64,000 nucleotides of DNA from Omphalotus guepiniiformis (lineage: Eukaryota > Basidiomycota > Agaricomycetes > Agaricales > Omphalotaceae). The stretch covers positions 1,054,001 through 1,118,000 of the forward strand of contig JAQOOI010000070.1 of NCBI GenBank assembly GCA_028554645.1, in the 5' to 3' direction. Shown piece after piece: positions 1 to 11,500 of this stretch. The first letter of the stretch is position 1. Each line of letters starts with the position of its first letter. Under the pieces are notes generated by a model that had not been told where the DNA came from, did not search any database, and worked only from the letters and a program-made list of their open reading frames with translations. The position numbers and the translations under genes were made by a program.

Positions 1-1043
1 GATGTCTGTCTGCCTTTCGCTCCCTGCGTTCATAGCTATGCTCAATGATTATGTTCGATGGTTGTTCAGCCAATGGAATGTACCCTCGCTGACTGCTCAA
101 GCGTTCATCACTGATGCCAGCTGGGCCAGTCTTAATACTACACTGTGGATCTTGGAAATGTGGGCCAACTTCAAAGAGAGCCTGGACTACAGTATTGCGG
201 GGAGGGATTAGCGAGGTCAGAGGAAGGTCCTGACCCTTAGGTGTGCTTCGCCTAGTTTGAATTTACAGGGGTCATCCTCTGCACTAGTCTGCACTTCGCT
301 TTCTTCAAAGGTTTACAGCATATTCAATTCTCGTTGTTCGATATCATTCTGATATCGCTACCAACACTGCAACTCGAACGAAGAAAAACTTATGGATCAC
401 ATTATGGATCAATCACAACATATCGTGAAATCTTCGTCCTTCGGTCGTCAGTATGTCGAGGCGCTCATTTATCATTCCTCGTTCGAGATGCCTGTCAGAA
501 TACCTTTTTGCCGCATGGTCAGCAATATGAGTTGATCTTTCGGAATGCTGCGGCCTTGAAAAGCTTTAGTGAAGCAGTGGGGTTGACCATCGTCGGGTAG
601 CCCGGTCAGTTGCTGACGCTGGCGGGACTGGCTATGTCCAATGTATGCAGTTTCATCTTTCTCTTTTTGATGTAAGTGTGTACACAGATGTTCATGATTG
701 CACCTTGGATTTATAGGGATAAGATATATGATACATAAGCAGGCTCTACCCAGGCTCTACCTTCAAGTTTCGTGATCGTTCACTTGATTCGTTCCATTAC
801 CCTGTCACTTTTCAGGAGCACGCAGGGCTGGAGGCCTCAAAAGCGAAGATCCTGAACTATTTTGACTTGTGTCAGGCTGGCCGCTTCTTGTTTTTCTGTT
901 TTTGATCTCTTCAAGACTCTTGTCATTCGGCTTTAAAAATAAAGCCCTTATTGTCACTCCTTTTCTTCGCTCGTTCCCGCCGGCCGGTTATATATATTCG
1001 AAACATTTTCTAGGTGCCTTTCAAGGAGTTGTAGACTCCCCCC
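1..1043. other. no assignable gene; two short open frames
   Basis: This stretch holds two open frames on the plus strand (2-211 and 334-600). The first is rich in aromatic and hydrophobic residues and may be the tail of a gene that begins outside the window. Neither matches a family I recognise, and no convincing splice pair joins them. The remainder is AT-rich spacer with no clear promoter element except those serving the gene that begins near 1044. Confidence 0.3.
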
Positions 1044-2840
1044 ATGGCTGATAATTCGCTGAACTGGAACGTGGTCCGTGACTTACCAAACCCAGGATCG
1101 AGTGCAGATGAGTACTCAGCTCTAACGTGAGTGCATCTATCTATCCATTGTCTTGTAGAAGTCAGCATCGAATATTTTGTCTTTTCAGCGATGTCCCCAT
1201 TGTCAGCCTTCAATATTGAAAAACGATAAATATGCGCTCATATGCTTTCTAGTTTCTGGGATTCGTGATAAGCTTCTTGCTTCAGGGTATTTTGGTTGTC
1301 CAAATCTGTAAGCAGTTCATCTATCAGTCTATAATGTGTTATCTGATACACCCCAGTCATCTACTTTGTTTCATTCTCTTCGAGTGATCCTCGATATATC
1401 AAGATGACGGGTGTGTGAAGACTGCATGAACGGAACCGCCCTCTGACAAAAAATTAGTTACGCTCGTATTCTTCCTTGATTGTCTCTCGTCAGTTTTCGC
1501 GGTGGTTTCGGCTGCATCGAGCATCGTAAATACTGGGTACCTAGCCAAGTTCACTTTGACATGGGGTTTCAGAGCCATTGCGGCGTTATGTGGAATAGGT
1601 GCGAATTTAATTGATGATGACGTCTTTGAAGAAAGCTGAAGTCGTGCACTCTCAAGTTACACTGATCGTTCAATGTTTCTACTCCTGGCGTATACACCTT
1701 CTTGATGGCCATTGGATTCTTCTGGTCGTCATAATTCTGGTGTGGTGTTAACTTTCGGAAATTTTGGAGTTCGTTCTGACGAGTTGGGCTTGATAGTTGT
1801 CTATGGTCCAATGCGGTATGGTCATGTACTCTGGTTTCACGGTAAGAGGACCACAAAACCGAGGTTTTCCAGCATGATCAACTGACCAGTAAATAGTCCG
1901 TTTTGGGCGTGGGGTTGAAGCCGGAATTAAGTTCTACAATTCTTTCAGTGAACATTGCAAGTGTTTTGCGACTATTGTGAGACCACGTCTATTGAACTCC
2001 CCCTCTGCAGATATGGCTACTTGGTAGCGCTATCTGTGATCTCATAATCTCCTTGAGTTTGCTTGTTCTGGTGTGTAATGTATTCCTTTTGATATCGTTG
2101 ACTCATCCTTGCGAAGCTTCGTCGAAAAACCGCTCATCTCAGCAGTTCACAAGCTAAATCGACGTTGAGAACAGTCATGACTGTAGCTATTGAAACCGGC
2201 ATGATTACCGCGATTGGAGCGTGCATCGAATTGGTATTCTACCTTCTGCTCACCAACAGTTTCGTTCACTTTATAATGTCAGTTGTATTGTATCTTATGT
2301 TTTCTTTGACTGATCTTTCGCGACACATCAGGTTTTTTGTCCTCCCTAAATTGTACCCATCGTATTCGTCTCCAATACCAAGAGCTAATATTCGGTTTCG
2401 ACAGATATGCTAACTGCATGCTGGCGACCCTAAATGCACGCTTAGATGTCCCTGGACGCAGATTCCGCGAGAGCTCCATTGAGTGGCTCACCCCAGTTTC
2501 TGCCAGAGAATTTCGCGCAGATTCGCTTAGCCATCTCGAGAAGAGAGAAAGAACGGGAGGCAGAACTAAAGGCGAAATCAACGAGCCCGATGATGATTCC
2601 AGTCATATGGTAAATGTCCTCAAAACATGTGTCGCTACCATTTATTCATATTTCGTTGGGTTTTACTAGCAAGCAATCCAACATCATCGACCGTTTGCGT
2701 CGCCACCTTGTCGCGAGTTGGAAAGTCTGCCCGAATTACCGAATCAAATGATCGACTCTAGGCGAATGACTGTGTGCTTGCCGGTCAGAAATTGTGAGTC
2801 GTGGCCAATGGAACCCTTGCCGGCTCCGATGGTACTTTAA
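1044..2840 (+). CDS. DUF6534-type multi-pass membrane protein
   Basis: A multi-exon gene for a hydrophobic integral membrane protein of the agaricomycete DUF6534 family, whose function is unknown. Successive exons encode hydrophobic helices: a segment near 1288-1310 (GILVVQIC), one near 1345-1395, a long one at about 1470-1612 that includes SSVFAVVSAASSIVNTGYLA, then near 2012-2060 the family-typical WLLGSAICDLIISLSLLVLV, and at 2160-2280 the TLRTVMTVAIETGMITAIGA helix. An intron inside the codons around 2352-2404 joins LPKLY to ANCMLATLNARLD, which is the family's conserved end of the last helix (KLY...LATLNAR). A Ser/Arg-rich cytoplasmic tail follows. The start at 1044 is the nearest ATG with a good donor downstream. 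The first exons are less certain, and I could not reconstruct every junction. Confidence 0.55.
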
Positions 2841-3192
2841 TAACGAGGTTGCCAAGTTTGGCCCTGCTGAGATTCTAGTAGTAGTGTTGTCGGTCTTTCT
2901 TCTTATGTTGTCATGTATATCTTCGAGGGTTTTATATATTTTATGCTATCGGCGAAGACATCTCGTTCGATCTGTAAAGCACTAAGTATGGCATATTCTT
3001 ACTGTGCCAGGAAAGCCGCCACACAAGGCACAAGGGTTTACCCTATTTTAGCAATACTGATCCACTGCTGGACACAGCCACAAAGTATGTTGCACTGTGC
3101 CATTGTTCGTCCTCTTTCTTATATACGACCTCCTTCGTGGCCCAAGTGAGTACAATATCTCTCAGAAGCTTTCTCCCTTTTCTCTAATAACC

Positions 3193-3837
3193 ATGACTTC
3201 CCAACCTCCACAGGAGAGCCCAAGACGCATCGTTGCTAGTCACGTAGCAGCTGGTCATCCCGAGAGAAAAATGGATTCAATCTGTCAAGTTGTAGTGAAG
3301 GACCTCGGTCCCTGTATTCCCGAGGTCAAATTTGAATGGTTTAAAGATTCTGTTCTACCTCGCGTCGACGAGAAGACGCTCAAGCAAGTGTGCCAGAGTC
3401 TCAAGGACACAGACTTTTTCAAGAATAATGGGTGGGCTAAGATGGCCTTCAAGGATGCGCGTACATGAAAGAAGATGAAGGCACAAAGAGAGGAGGATCA
3501 GGAGGAGGAAGTCCAGGAGGAGGAAGTCCAGGAAGAGGTACCACCTGCGGAGGAAACACAGGGAGAACAGGTGCCCAGCGAGAAGAAACTACACGGAGAT
3601 GAATTCTTTGCGCCGTTGGCCAATTACTTCAACCATATTCTCAAATCTCTCAAGGAAGAGACTAGCGGTGCTAATGACACTGCGAAAGGGCCTGTTGACC
3701 TGCATGTTGATATCGAGTTCTCCAGTACACCTTCAACCCCCCTTATATCTGAAGGTGACCATGGTAAATACAGAGCCGATGTGAACACGTTTCTCACAAC
3801 TACGACAGCGGTTGGGCCCAAAGTAGAAGGGAAATGA
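3193..3837 (+). pseudogene. FunK1-like N-terminal fragment with in-frame stop
   Basis: One reading frame runs from ATG 3193 to TGA 3835-3837 but is cut by an in-frame TGA at 3466-3468. The first half has the conserved-looking block FEWFKDSVLPRVDEKTLKQV followed by DTDFFKNNGWAKM. After the stop come a Glu-rich low-complexity stretch (3478-3570) and the segment FFAPLANYFNHILKSL. This layout resembles the region before the kinase domain of basidiomycete FunK1 proteins, and a FunK1 kinase half lies in the same orientation at 15537-17853. My inference is that both are parts of one gene separated by transposon insertions. The alternative is an unrelated small gene whose stop is skipped by an unrecognised intron. 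Confidence 0.45.
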
Positions 3838-6394
3838 TGTTGCGTCAAAAAGTCTTTCAGTGCTGAAATCTATCAGATTGAAGTAAATATGGAATGTTCA
3901 AGCATTGGAAACTGAACATAAAGGACTAGAGTCACCCCAGACTGCTAGTTAAGACATGAAACATACTTGTACTCACAAGGCCTAAGTGTAGTGATTGCTA
4001 CAGTACTGAATCTGGTACTAAGCAACTGTGACCAATGGATTATACAAGGAGATACTAGTTATGCCTCTCCAGATGTGTTGGAATTCCAATGTTCCATACC
4101 AGATTGAGTTGGTCAGACCCACCCTCTAATAACTAGAGACTCTACCAAGTGTTGTTGACTGTAATCCAAGGGGTTGATGGATTTTCACTTCAATTGAACA
4201 ACTATCTAAGTCCTTTGGACTGATCAAAAGTTCCAGCTGGTCTTGCTAACTAAGTTGGCACTACAAGATTGAATGCTGAGAATATGGGCAATCTTGAAGA
4301 TTGTATTACCAGAGAAATATTTGTACATTGAGTACTAGGTGAACATAATGTCACTGAGATGAAATGCCAATCTGTGTAATAATGGAAGTAGATTCAAAGT
4401 TACATCTGCACAAATGAGTTAGATACTCAATACTCATGATGGAAGGAGTTAGATACTGAAAATGAGTATCTCTCTGGATCTGAGTATCTCTCTGAAATTC
4501 AGTAACCCTCTGAACTTGATAAAAGACAAAGGCACTCTAACTGGAGGTCTTAGACGGAACTATGGGATAGAATACTGTCCTAGGAGAAGCTGAGAGCTAT
4601 CCTAAACAAGAAATATAACCTGAGTACGAATCTGACCAAAAAGACATGTATAGGGGTAACACTTGAAATAAACAGCTACTGTACCTTACTGTGGCTGATA
4701 GAAACGAGGAAGCATGGTCTAGATAAGCTCTAGAGCTTCTACACAACTCCTAATGCTGCCCTAGTAGAGGAGAGTGTGCCAATTTTGGAGAAACTTATAG
4801 GGGACCAGATTTGCAATGCACTGAGGAGAATGTCAAATGTTATGATACTGGTTGCTATTTACATGTTCTGGACCTTCATTTAGATACCCTGGGCACGCCC
4901 TAACACACCTAGAACGCGGACAAAGCGATATATTTCTGTTTTTATACCAATCTATACCCAAAGTTCCTATATTTTTGACTATCTAACTGGAAAATTACCT
5001 AGAAAACTACCTAAAAAGAATCCAATCTCTGCTCAATTGATACTTACTTACTTTTGACTCATTTACTGTTCAGATTACTCTTATAATTTTGAGATATATG
5101 TTTGATTTTATGATTTAGTATATATAGCTTACAGAGTATCTATTTAGATTTCCTTAAGCAAGTACTGCCCAAAGCTACAAGCCAAAGCAGGAAACCCTTC
5201 TTAGACAAAATATAGCCTGGCTCTTTAGAGTTCAGTTTGAGAATATCCAGTTGTGAAAACTTCTGTAAAGTCCCTTGTGGCAGATAAATTGAAAGAGATA
5301 CTGAATCTTTGCTGAAACTGCTGTTCTGTCTGTGCTGAATCTGCCTGCTGTAACTGTCTGTGCTGCATCTGAAACTGTTCCCTGCATTGTCTGACCATTG
5401 GATCGAGTTTAACTTCGAGATTGATTGTCCTGAAACCCTCCTGAACCCTGAAAACCATCCTTACCTTCTGTCTGAATCTTGTGTTTTGAGATACCCTCTG
5501 CCATTTTTCACCCAGATTGAGATAAAGACATCTGTAACCCTGCAGATTCGAAGTTCAATTGTTGCATCTAACTGTGCAGAATCTCTGACAACGCCAGTCA
5601 CACCTCACCCTACATCATTTTTGATTTGAGTTGGATTGTGCTTCTTTGAGTATCTCTCTCGTTCATTTCATAGTCACTACAACGATACGAATGTGACCTC
5701 GTTGATGAGAATGAAACGGGGAAATGAACTGCTAAAGGGCTAATGAACAAAAACCCCAAAACAACCAAGTCACTCGAAAGGTGCGAGTTTGAGGGGGCGT
5801 TGTCGAAGGTTCCGCACGACCAAACTTATGGCTTCTTTATTAGAACTTTATATCTTTATCACAAGAACTTTATAGTTGAGCTTTTAAAATGCACTAAGGC
5901 AAAAAGTAGCACAAGACGGTTTTGAACAAGACAGGTGTTCACTGCACAATCACAACCAATTGACCACAAGATCAAACAACCAATTCCAATAACACAACCA
6001 GTTCAATTCAACCAACAATGATCTTTCTACAATATCACAATAAACACCGGACTATAAACAGACCAGGGCAACTTTATGTTTTTGGTAGGATTTCCCTTCA
6101 CAGGCACAATTCACGTTATAAAGACGATCCCCAGTGACCCTGTGACTCTATGGTACTCTCCTGGATTTTCTCTCTCCAAGTTACTGCCCTTTTATACATA
6201 CTGCCAGTCCAAAATTAATAAAAACAGAAATTATAGCTAAACTGTCCTGTTTTATATATATACCTATATTCGTGTACGTAGGTTGTAAGTATCTGTGTCA
6301 AGTATGTCCATTATTACTTGTTATAGATCTATTTTATGAGGCAAACCTCAAAAATGTGTTTTAATTCCATTATTTTTATTGTGGGCAATATTCA
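3838..6394. other. decayed transposon-like, CpG-depleted sequence without a gene
   Basis: There is no gene-length coding frame here. About 3960-4860 is almost free of CpG dinucleotides (three seen in 900 bases) although it is not extremely AT-rich. That is the expected residue of long-term cytosine methylation and deamination of an old repeat. Around 5785-5803 a purine tract (GAGTTTGAGGGGGCG) is followed by TTGTCGAAGG, which looks like a polypurine tract/3' LTR junction of a Copia-type element. I could not find the matching 5' LTR, so that reading is weak. The stretch 5930-6394 is AT-rich and continuous with the sequence beyond the young retrotransposon (from 14885). Confidence 0.5.
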
Positions 6395-6399
6395 GCCCC

Positions 6400-6937
6400 T
6401 GTTACGGCTATGCGCCGGAACTCCGGGTCAGACCTCCGGTTTCTAGAACTTCTTTGATTTCTTCTTCCTGACATCTATTCAATCTTTCCATATGGTTCAC
6501 TTTACAAATTCACGCTTTCCTATTCGCTTTTATTATTCTTTTCTACTCCGGACATCCGAACGTCGCCAACGTTCCATGTTCTTATTGTTCTTTAGTTTCA
6601 TTCTTCTCACACTATTGTTTTATTACTCCGAGTATCTCCGGTAGAATACTCATATAAATACTTCACGCTTATACTGTATATACTTTAGTTTTAAATCAAT
6701 TTAGTCTCCGGACTACTATCTTGAATTTCTCGTCTGAACTCTCATCTCTCCTCGGACTTCCAATCCGGGTGCAGCACGGGGGGCAGTATCGAAATAATAC
6801 TGCCTACCGGGTGAAGTCTTGTTGCCGGAGCAATTCGGAGCTCCTGGTTCTCCTGTCTTGTTCCTTTCGACTCCTTCTCTCGGACCTCCTCGGAGGTCCT
6901 CGCTCTCTTACCGTCTCTAGTCCGCACGGACTTAACA
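6400..6937 (+). repeat. 5' LTR of the Ty3 chromovirus
   Basis: A 538-bp terminal repeat with TG...CA ends. It contains a TATA box (TATAAATA, 6653-6660). About 27 bases after that box lies AGTTTTAAAT (6687-6696), which is the predicted RNA 5' end because it is the exact complement of the primer-binding site. The distal part holds several inverted repeats: GGCAGTAT/ATACTGCC around 6782-6805, GGACCTCC/GGAGGTCC at 6882-6899, and AGTCCG/CGGACT at about 6919-6932. The copy at 14342-14879 is identical except at 6550 and 6837. Confidence 0.95.
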
Positions 6938-6949
6938 GTATTTAAAACT
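6687..6949 (+). promoter_or_regulatory. self-priming pair: transcript 5' end and primer-binding site
   Basis: The ten bases ATTTAAAACT at 6940-6949, starting two bases after the end of the 5' LTR where the primer-binding site belongs, are the exact reverse complement of AGTTTTAAAT at 6687-6696 in the LTR. The LTR copy sits at the expected transcription start, just downstream of TATAAATA. This is the arrangement known for Tf1 and its relatives, where the first nucleotides of the element's own RNA fold back and prime reverse transcription. No canonical tRNA-derived primer site (such as the TGG start complementary to a tRNA CCA end) follows the LTR. Confidence 0.7.
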
Positions 6950-6986
6950 CTTCTCTGTGCTGCCATTAATCAGGTCACAACATCCT

Positions 6987-8594
6987 ATGAACCCCTTACT
7001 TGAGGCTTCACAGTCTCATGCATCATTTTACCAAGGTCGTGATCCCAATGCTCTTCGTGAGCGGCGGAGATCCGGTCTATACTCAGTTCGCGCAAGTGAA
7101 TTCGTCTCACCAAGCCGAGGCTCACGCCTTTCTCAACAACCTCCGGTCCTATCGACCCTATTCTCACCAGGACACCTGCCTGGTTTCCGAAATCCTCCGG
7201 TAACTCCGACTCGTCGAACTTCCACAATGCCGGGAGTATTACCGATACATGAAGACGTTTCAGATACTGCTCCTGAAGAGCAGAATGACGAAGACGATGA
7301 CATTATCGCAGCGGCGACGGAAGGAGAGGCTGGAGATCAGCCAGAAGGAATAGAAGGTAATGGTGGGGATCCTGGAGAAGGCGATGAAGGTAATGGTGAT
7401 GGTGGACCAGGCCATGGAGGTCCAGGTGGACCTGGCGGGCCTGGAGGACCAGGTGGAAATGGTGGCGGTGGACCGGGTGGTCCTGGAGGTCCTGGGGGAC
7501 CTTCCGGGGGTACCGGTGGCACCGGTGATGAAGATTTTAGGCGGATGATGCAGGAGTTTCTTACCACTAGCATGGCTGGTTTTACTAACATGGCTAGGGC
7601 ATTTAATACACAGGCATCCGCAGCTCCGGAGAGCAAATCGCGCTTGAAGGAGCCAGACGTTTTTGACGGCTCGGACCCGCGGAAGCTCCGAAACTTCATC
7701 ATTTCCTTGGCCCTTCACCACTCAGATCGGCCTCAATATTTCTCTTCTGACGATCGTAAGATCACTTTTGCGCTCTCTTATTTGTCTGGATCAGCTCTGG
7801 AATATTTCCAGCCAGAGCTTCTGAACCCGGATCCGGACGATCCTCCGGCATGGATGGTCAATTATCAGGCCTTCATGCAGGAGCTGATGGAAAATTTCGG
7901 AGAGTATGATATGGAAGCGGAGGCTGAGCAACGCCTCAGTGGGCTCAAAATGAGGGATACGGATCGGATCCGTAACTACAATGTGAAATTCGGAGCCTAC
8001 GCAGCAATGGTTCTTTGGGATCAAGCTGCTTTACGTTGGGCCTATTATCAAGGTTTGCCATCTCGTATTAAGGACGAACTAATGCGGATCGAGTATCCGA
8101 AAACCTATCAGGGGACCCGGAAAGAGGCCACCAAGATTGACGCTCGCCACTGGGCTCGCTCTGCTGAAAAGCAGCGAGAACAGCGAACGTCCGGTGGAGG
8201 CTCCGGTAACTCCGGAAGTGGATCCTCTACTTCTCAATCCGGTTCGCAGAAGAAGAAGAGTGGCAGTTTCAACAGGCCCTCCTCTTCTTCTAACAACCGC
8301 TCGAACTCCGGAAACTCCGGATCTGGTTCTGGTTCTGGCTCCGGTTCTAACTCCGGCAAGACAAATTCCTCTTCGACCACGCCAAAACCATACGCGGATA
8401 GGCTAGGGAAGGATGGGAAGTTGACGCAGGCGGAGAAGGACAGGCGCCGGAAGTTGAAGTTATGTTTCTTTTGTGGAGGTAATCATACTATGGATAATTG
8501 CGATAAGCGGAAGAAGTTGAACGAGGCTCGTGGACGAGCTTCGGAGGTAACTTCGGAGGACTCCAAACCGACTCCAAAGGAGTCGGAAAAATAG
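6987..8594 (+). CDS. gag: Gag polyprotein of the Ty3 chromovirus
   Basis: A 535-residue structural protein that would form the virus-like particle. I chose ATG 6987 as the first in-frame ATG after the leader. After a Ser/Arg-rich N-terminus there is an acidic stretch, then a collagen-like Gly/Pro run (7366-7525). The retrotransposon gag core follows (FDGSDPRKLRNFIISLALHH near 7660-7715, then YLSGSALEYF). Next come a Ser/Gly/Asn-rich linker and a zinc knuckle at C493 (CFFCGGNHTMDNC). The knuckle spacing is CX2CX3HX4C, one residue shorter than the usual CX2CX4HX4C. The stop codon TAG (8592-8594) follows a run of five A, and the protease frame is already open in the -1 frame at that point. Confidence 0.92.
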   Translation: MNPLLEASQSHASFYQGRDPNALRERRRSGLYSVRASEFVSPSRGSRLSQQPPVLSTLFSPGHLPGFRNPPVTPTRRTSTMPGVLPIHEDVSDTAPEEQNDEDDDIIAAATEGEAGDQPEGIEGNGGDPGEGDEGNGDGGPGHGGPGGPGGPGGPGGNGGGGPGGPGGPGGPSGGTGGTGDEDFRRMMQEFLTTSMAGFTNMARAFNTQASAAPESKSRLKEPDVFDGSDPRKLRNFIISLALHHSDRPQYFSSDDRKITFALSYLSGSALEYFQPELLNPDPDDPPAWMVNYQAFMQELMENFGEYDMEAEAEQRLSGLKMRDTDRIRNYNVKFGAYAAMVLWDQAALRWAYYQGLPSRIKDELMRIEYPKTYQGTRKEATKIDARHWARSAEKQREQRTSGGGSGNSGSGSSTSQSGSQKKKSGSFNRPSSSSNNRSNSGNSGSGSGSGSGSNSGKTNSSSTTPKPYADRLGKDGKLTQAEKDRRRKLKLCFFCGGNHTMDNCDKRKKLNEARGRASEVTSEDSKPTPKESEK

Positions 8595-8596
8595 TC
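8583..8596 (+). promoter_or_regulatory. candidate -1 frameshift site between gag and pol
   Basis: The gag frame reads TCG GAA AAA TAG. Slipping back one base on the A run gives AAA ATA GTC, which opens directly into the protease frame with no stop before 9356. The run GGAAAAA is not a perfect X XXY YYZ heptamer (the first slot would mispair), so slippage would depend mainly on the AAA codon. A small gag-to-pol shift is common in Ty3 elements, but use of this site is inference. Confidence 0.45.
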
Positions 8597-11500
8597 CGCA
8601 GCCCAGATGCCTCGACACGAAATTTGGGTTGCGTTGGCCACGATCGTGTCATCTCCGAGGTTACTCTCAACGCGTCCGCTCTTTTACACCACTCTGATTC
8701 GCTTGTATTACCACTTTGTATCAATCGGAGCTCCTCGGGCCTCAAGGGCCTCGTTAGGGAGCCCGAAAATGAGTCTACTTCATTTTTGAAATTTTCTACG
8801 TTACTTGATTCTGGTTCTTCTCATAGTTTCCTCGATTCAAAATTTGTTCATGATTATTTTCTTCCGGTAACTCCGGTTCCTCCGGTTCGACTACGCCTTC
8901 TTGATGGTTCAACCGCTTCTTCATTAATTGAAGAGCTTGTTACTTTACCTGTTCAATTTCCTTCCGGGGAGACCTTGTCTCTTGACTTTTTTGTCACTTC
9001 TTTGGATTCGTCTTGTAAAGCTGTTTTAGGATACAACTTTCTCACCCGCTACAACCCGTTGGTTGACTGGGTCACAGGAGTTATTTCATTCCGAAACACT
9101 GATCAAACAGTTCCATCTCCCATTCCGCAGGCTGCATCTTCAACTCCGGTTGAGGTAGCGTCCATCGACGCATCTCCGACACCTACCTCTCGTCCTCGGA
9201 AGGCGAACTTTCCCTTTGAACCCATCTACTCATATCCAACCGTCACGCAAATGGGAGCAAGAATTTTGGACCCGTCGGATCCGGATATTGCTTTTATTGG
9301 TGCTGCAGCATTCATACGGGCTTGCAAGGAAGCTGGACAAGATCCCATTGTGATCTAACGGACGTCCGGTTACCTCCGTTACTGGTAACGCAGCATCTAT
9401 CCATTCACCTGTTGATCTCTCCGGAATACCGGAAGAGTATCACGATTTTGCTGACGTTTTTGATGAAGGTCTTTCAGAAGTCTTACCACCGTACCGCCCT
9501 TACGACCTTAAAATCGACTTAGAGGACGGTGCTGAACCTCCCCTCGGACGTGTTTACCCACTGTCCGCAAAGGAACTAGAGGCCCTTAGGGCTTTCTTGG
9601 ACAAGCATCTCGCCAACGGATTCATTACGACCTCTTCATCTAAACACGGAGCTCCGGTATTGTTTGTTCCTAAAAAGAATGGCTCACTCCGTCTCTGTGT
9701 AGATTTTCGTGGCTTGAACAAGATTACCCGCAAGGACCGGTATCCTTTACCATTAATTTCCGACCTCCTCGACGCTCCTAAAAAGGCGAAAATCTATACC
9801 AAGCTTGATCTTCGACATGCTTACCACTTGGTCCGGATCGCCGAGGGAGACGAATGGAAAACTGCTTTCCGCACCAGATACGGCTCTTACGAATGGAAGG
9901 TCATTCCCGAGGGACTAACCAATGCTCCGGCGGCTTTTCAACGGTTTGTAAATGAAATATTTGCTGACTTACTAGACGTCTACGTTATTGTCTACCTTGA
10001 CGACGTTCTAATCTATTCGGACAACCGAGCAGACCATCGAAAACATGTCCGCGAGGTTCTCCGACGCCTCCGGAAGCACGGCTTATTCTGCAATCCCAAC
10101 AAATGTGTCTTCGACTCCGAAACTGTTGAATACCTCGGTTACATTCTGTCACCGGACGGTCTTCGGATGTCCGAGGAGAAGGTTAAGGCCATCGTCGATT
10201 GGCCCCTTCCTCGACCCGGACGAATCAAAGACATTCAGTCCTTCCTTGGTTTCTGTAATTTCTATCGCCGTTTTCATCTTCAACTATTCTGGTATCGTGG
10301 TTCCACTAACTCGTCTTACTCGCAAAGGTATTCCTTGGAAATGGTCCGAGGAGTGTCAACATTCTTTTGATTCACTTAAATCTGCTTTTCTTTCCGCTCC
10401 TGTTCTAACTCACTGGGAACCTGACCGACAGATAATCCTGGAAACGGACGCCTCGGACTACGCCATAGCGGCAATTCTTTCACTTCGTATGGACGATGGA
10501 GAAATCCATCCAGTCGCATTTCTTTCTCGGACCCTTCATGCCGCCGAGCTCAACTACGACACCCACGACAAGGAGCTCCTCGCCATCTTTGAATCTTTCC
10601 AACACTGGCGGCATTACTTGGAGGGCTCCGCAACGCCGGTCGACGTGGTCACAGATCATAAGAACTTGGAGTACTTCAGTACTACCAAGGTCTTGACACG
10701 CCGACAGGTTAGATGGAGTGAATACTTGTCTCACTTTAATATGGTAATCCGGTTCCGACCGGGACGCCTCGGAGCAAAACCTGACGCTCTGACTCGACGT
10801 TGGGACGTCTACCCAAAAGAGGGAGATAGCACTTACGCTACGGTCAATCCACAGAATCTGAAACCGATTTTCACCCAAGAACAACTATCGACTTCACTTC
10901 GAGCAACCTTCCTAGAAGGTCCAGTCCTTCGCGCTAGTATCATTATGGATCTCGACAAACTACACCAGTCGATCCGGGAATCTCTAGCTTCAGACCCGGA
11001 GTCCAAGGCAGGTATGTCACTTGCCAATGATGATGCTAACAAACGTTGGACTTTAGACAACTCCGGACAACTCCGGCTCGACAGTCGCATTTATGTTCCA
11101 GACTCGGGTGACCTGCGGCTTCAGGTACTTCGATATTTCCATGACCACCCACTTTCAGGACACTTTGGGCAGAACCGGACACTCGAGGTCATCCGAAGAC
11201 AGTATACCTGGCCTCGGATCCGAGAGTTCGTCCGGTCCTACGTGCAATCCTGCACTGTTTGCGGTCGCAACAAGAGCCGTAGACACCGTCCTTATGGTCT
11301 TCTTCAACCTCTCCCAGTTCCGGAACGTCCTTGGGATTCCATATCCATGGACTTCATTGAACAACTTCCGGACTCTCATGGCTTTACAGCCATTCTAGTC
11401 GTGGTAGACAGGGCATCTAAGCAAGCCATTTTTATTCCTACTTTTGACACCATAACCTCCGAACAGCTAGCCCAACTTTTCGTCCTTCACGTATTTTCCA

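Noticed and set aside
6938..6960. tRNA primer-binding site after the 5' LTR
   Set aside because: No TGG-type complement to a tRNA end follows the LTR; the self-complementary pair explains the position better.
7337..7702. Collagen-like Pro/Gly frame on the minus strand
   Set aside because: It is the antisense shadow of the Gly/Pro repeat in gag.
9340..10290. Programmed frameshifts inside pol
   Set aside because: The shifts lie between protease and RT and within RT, where Ty3 elements do not normally shift; mutation or sequencing error fits better.
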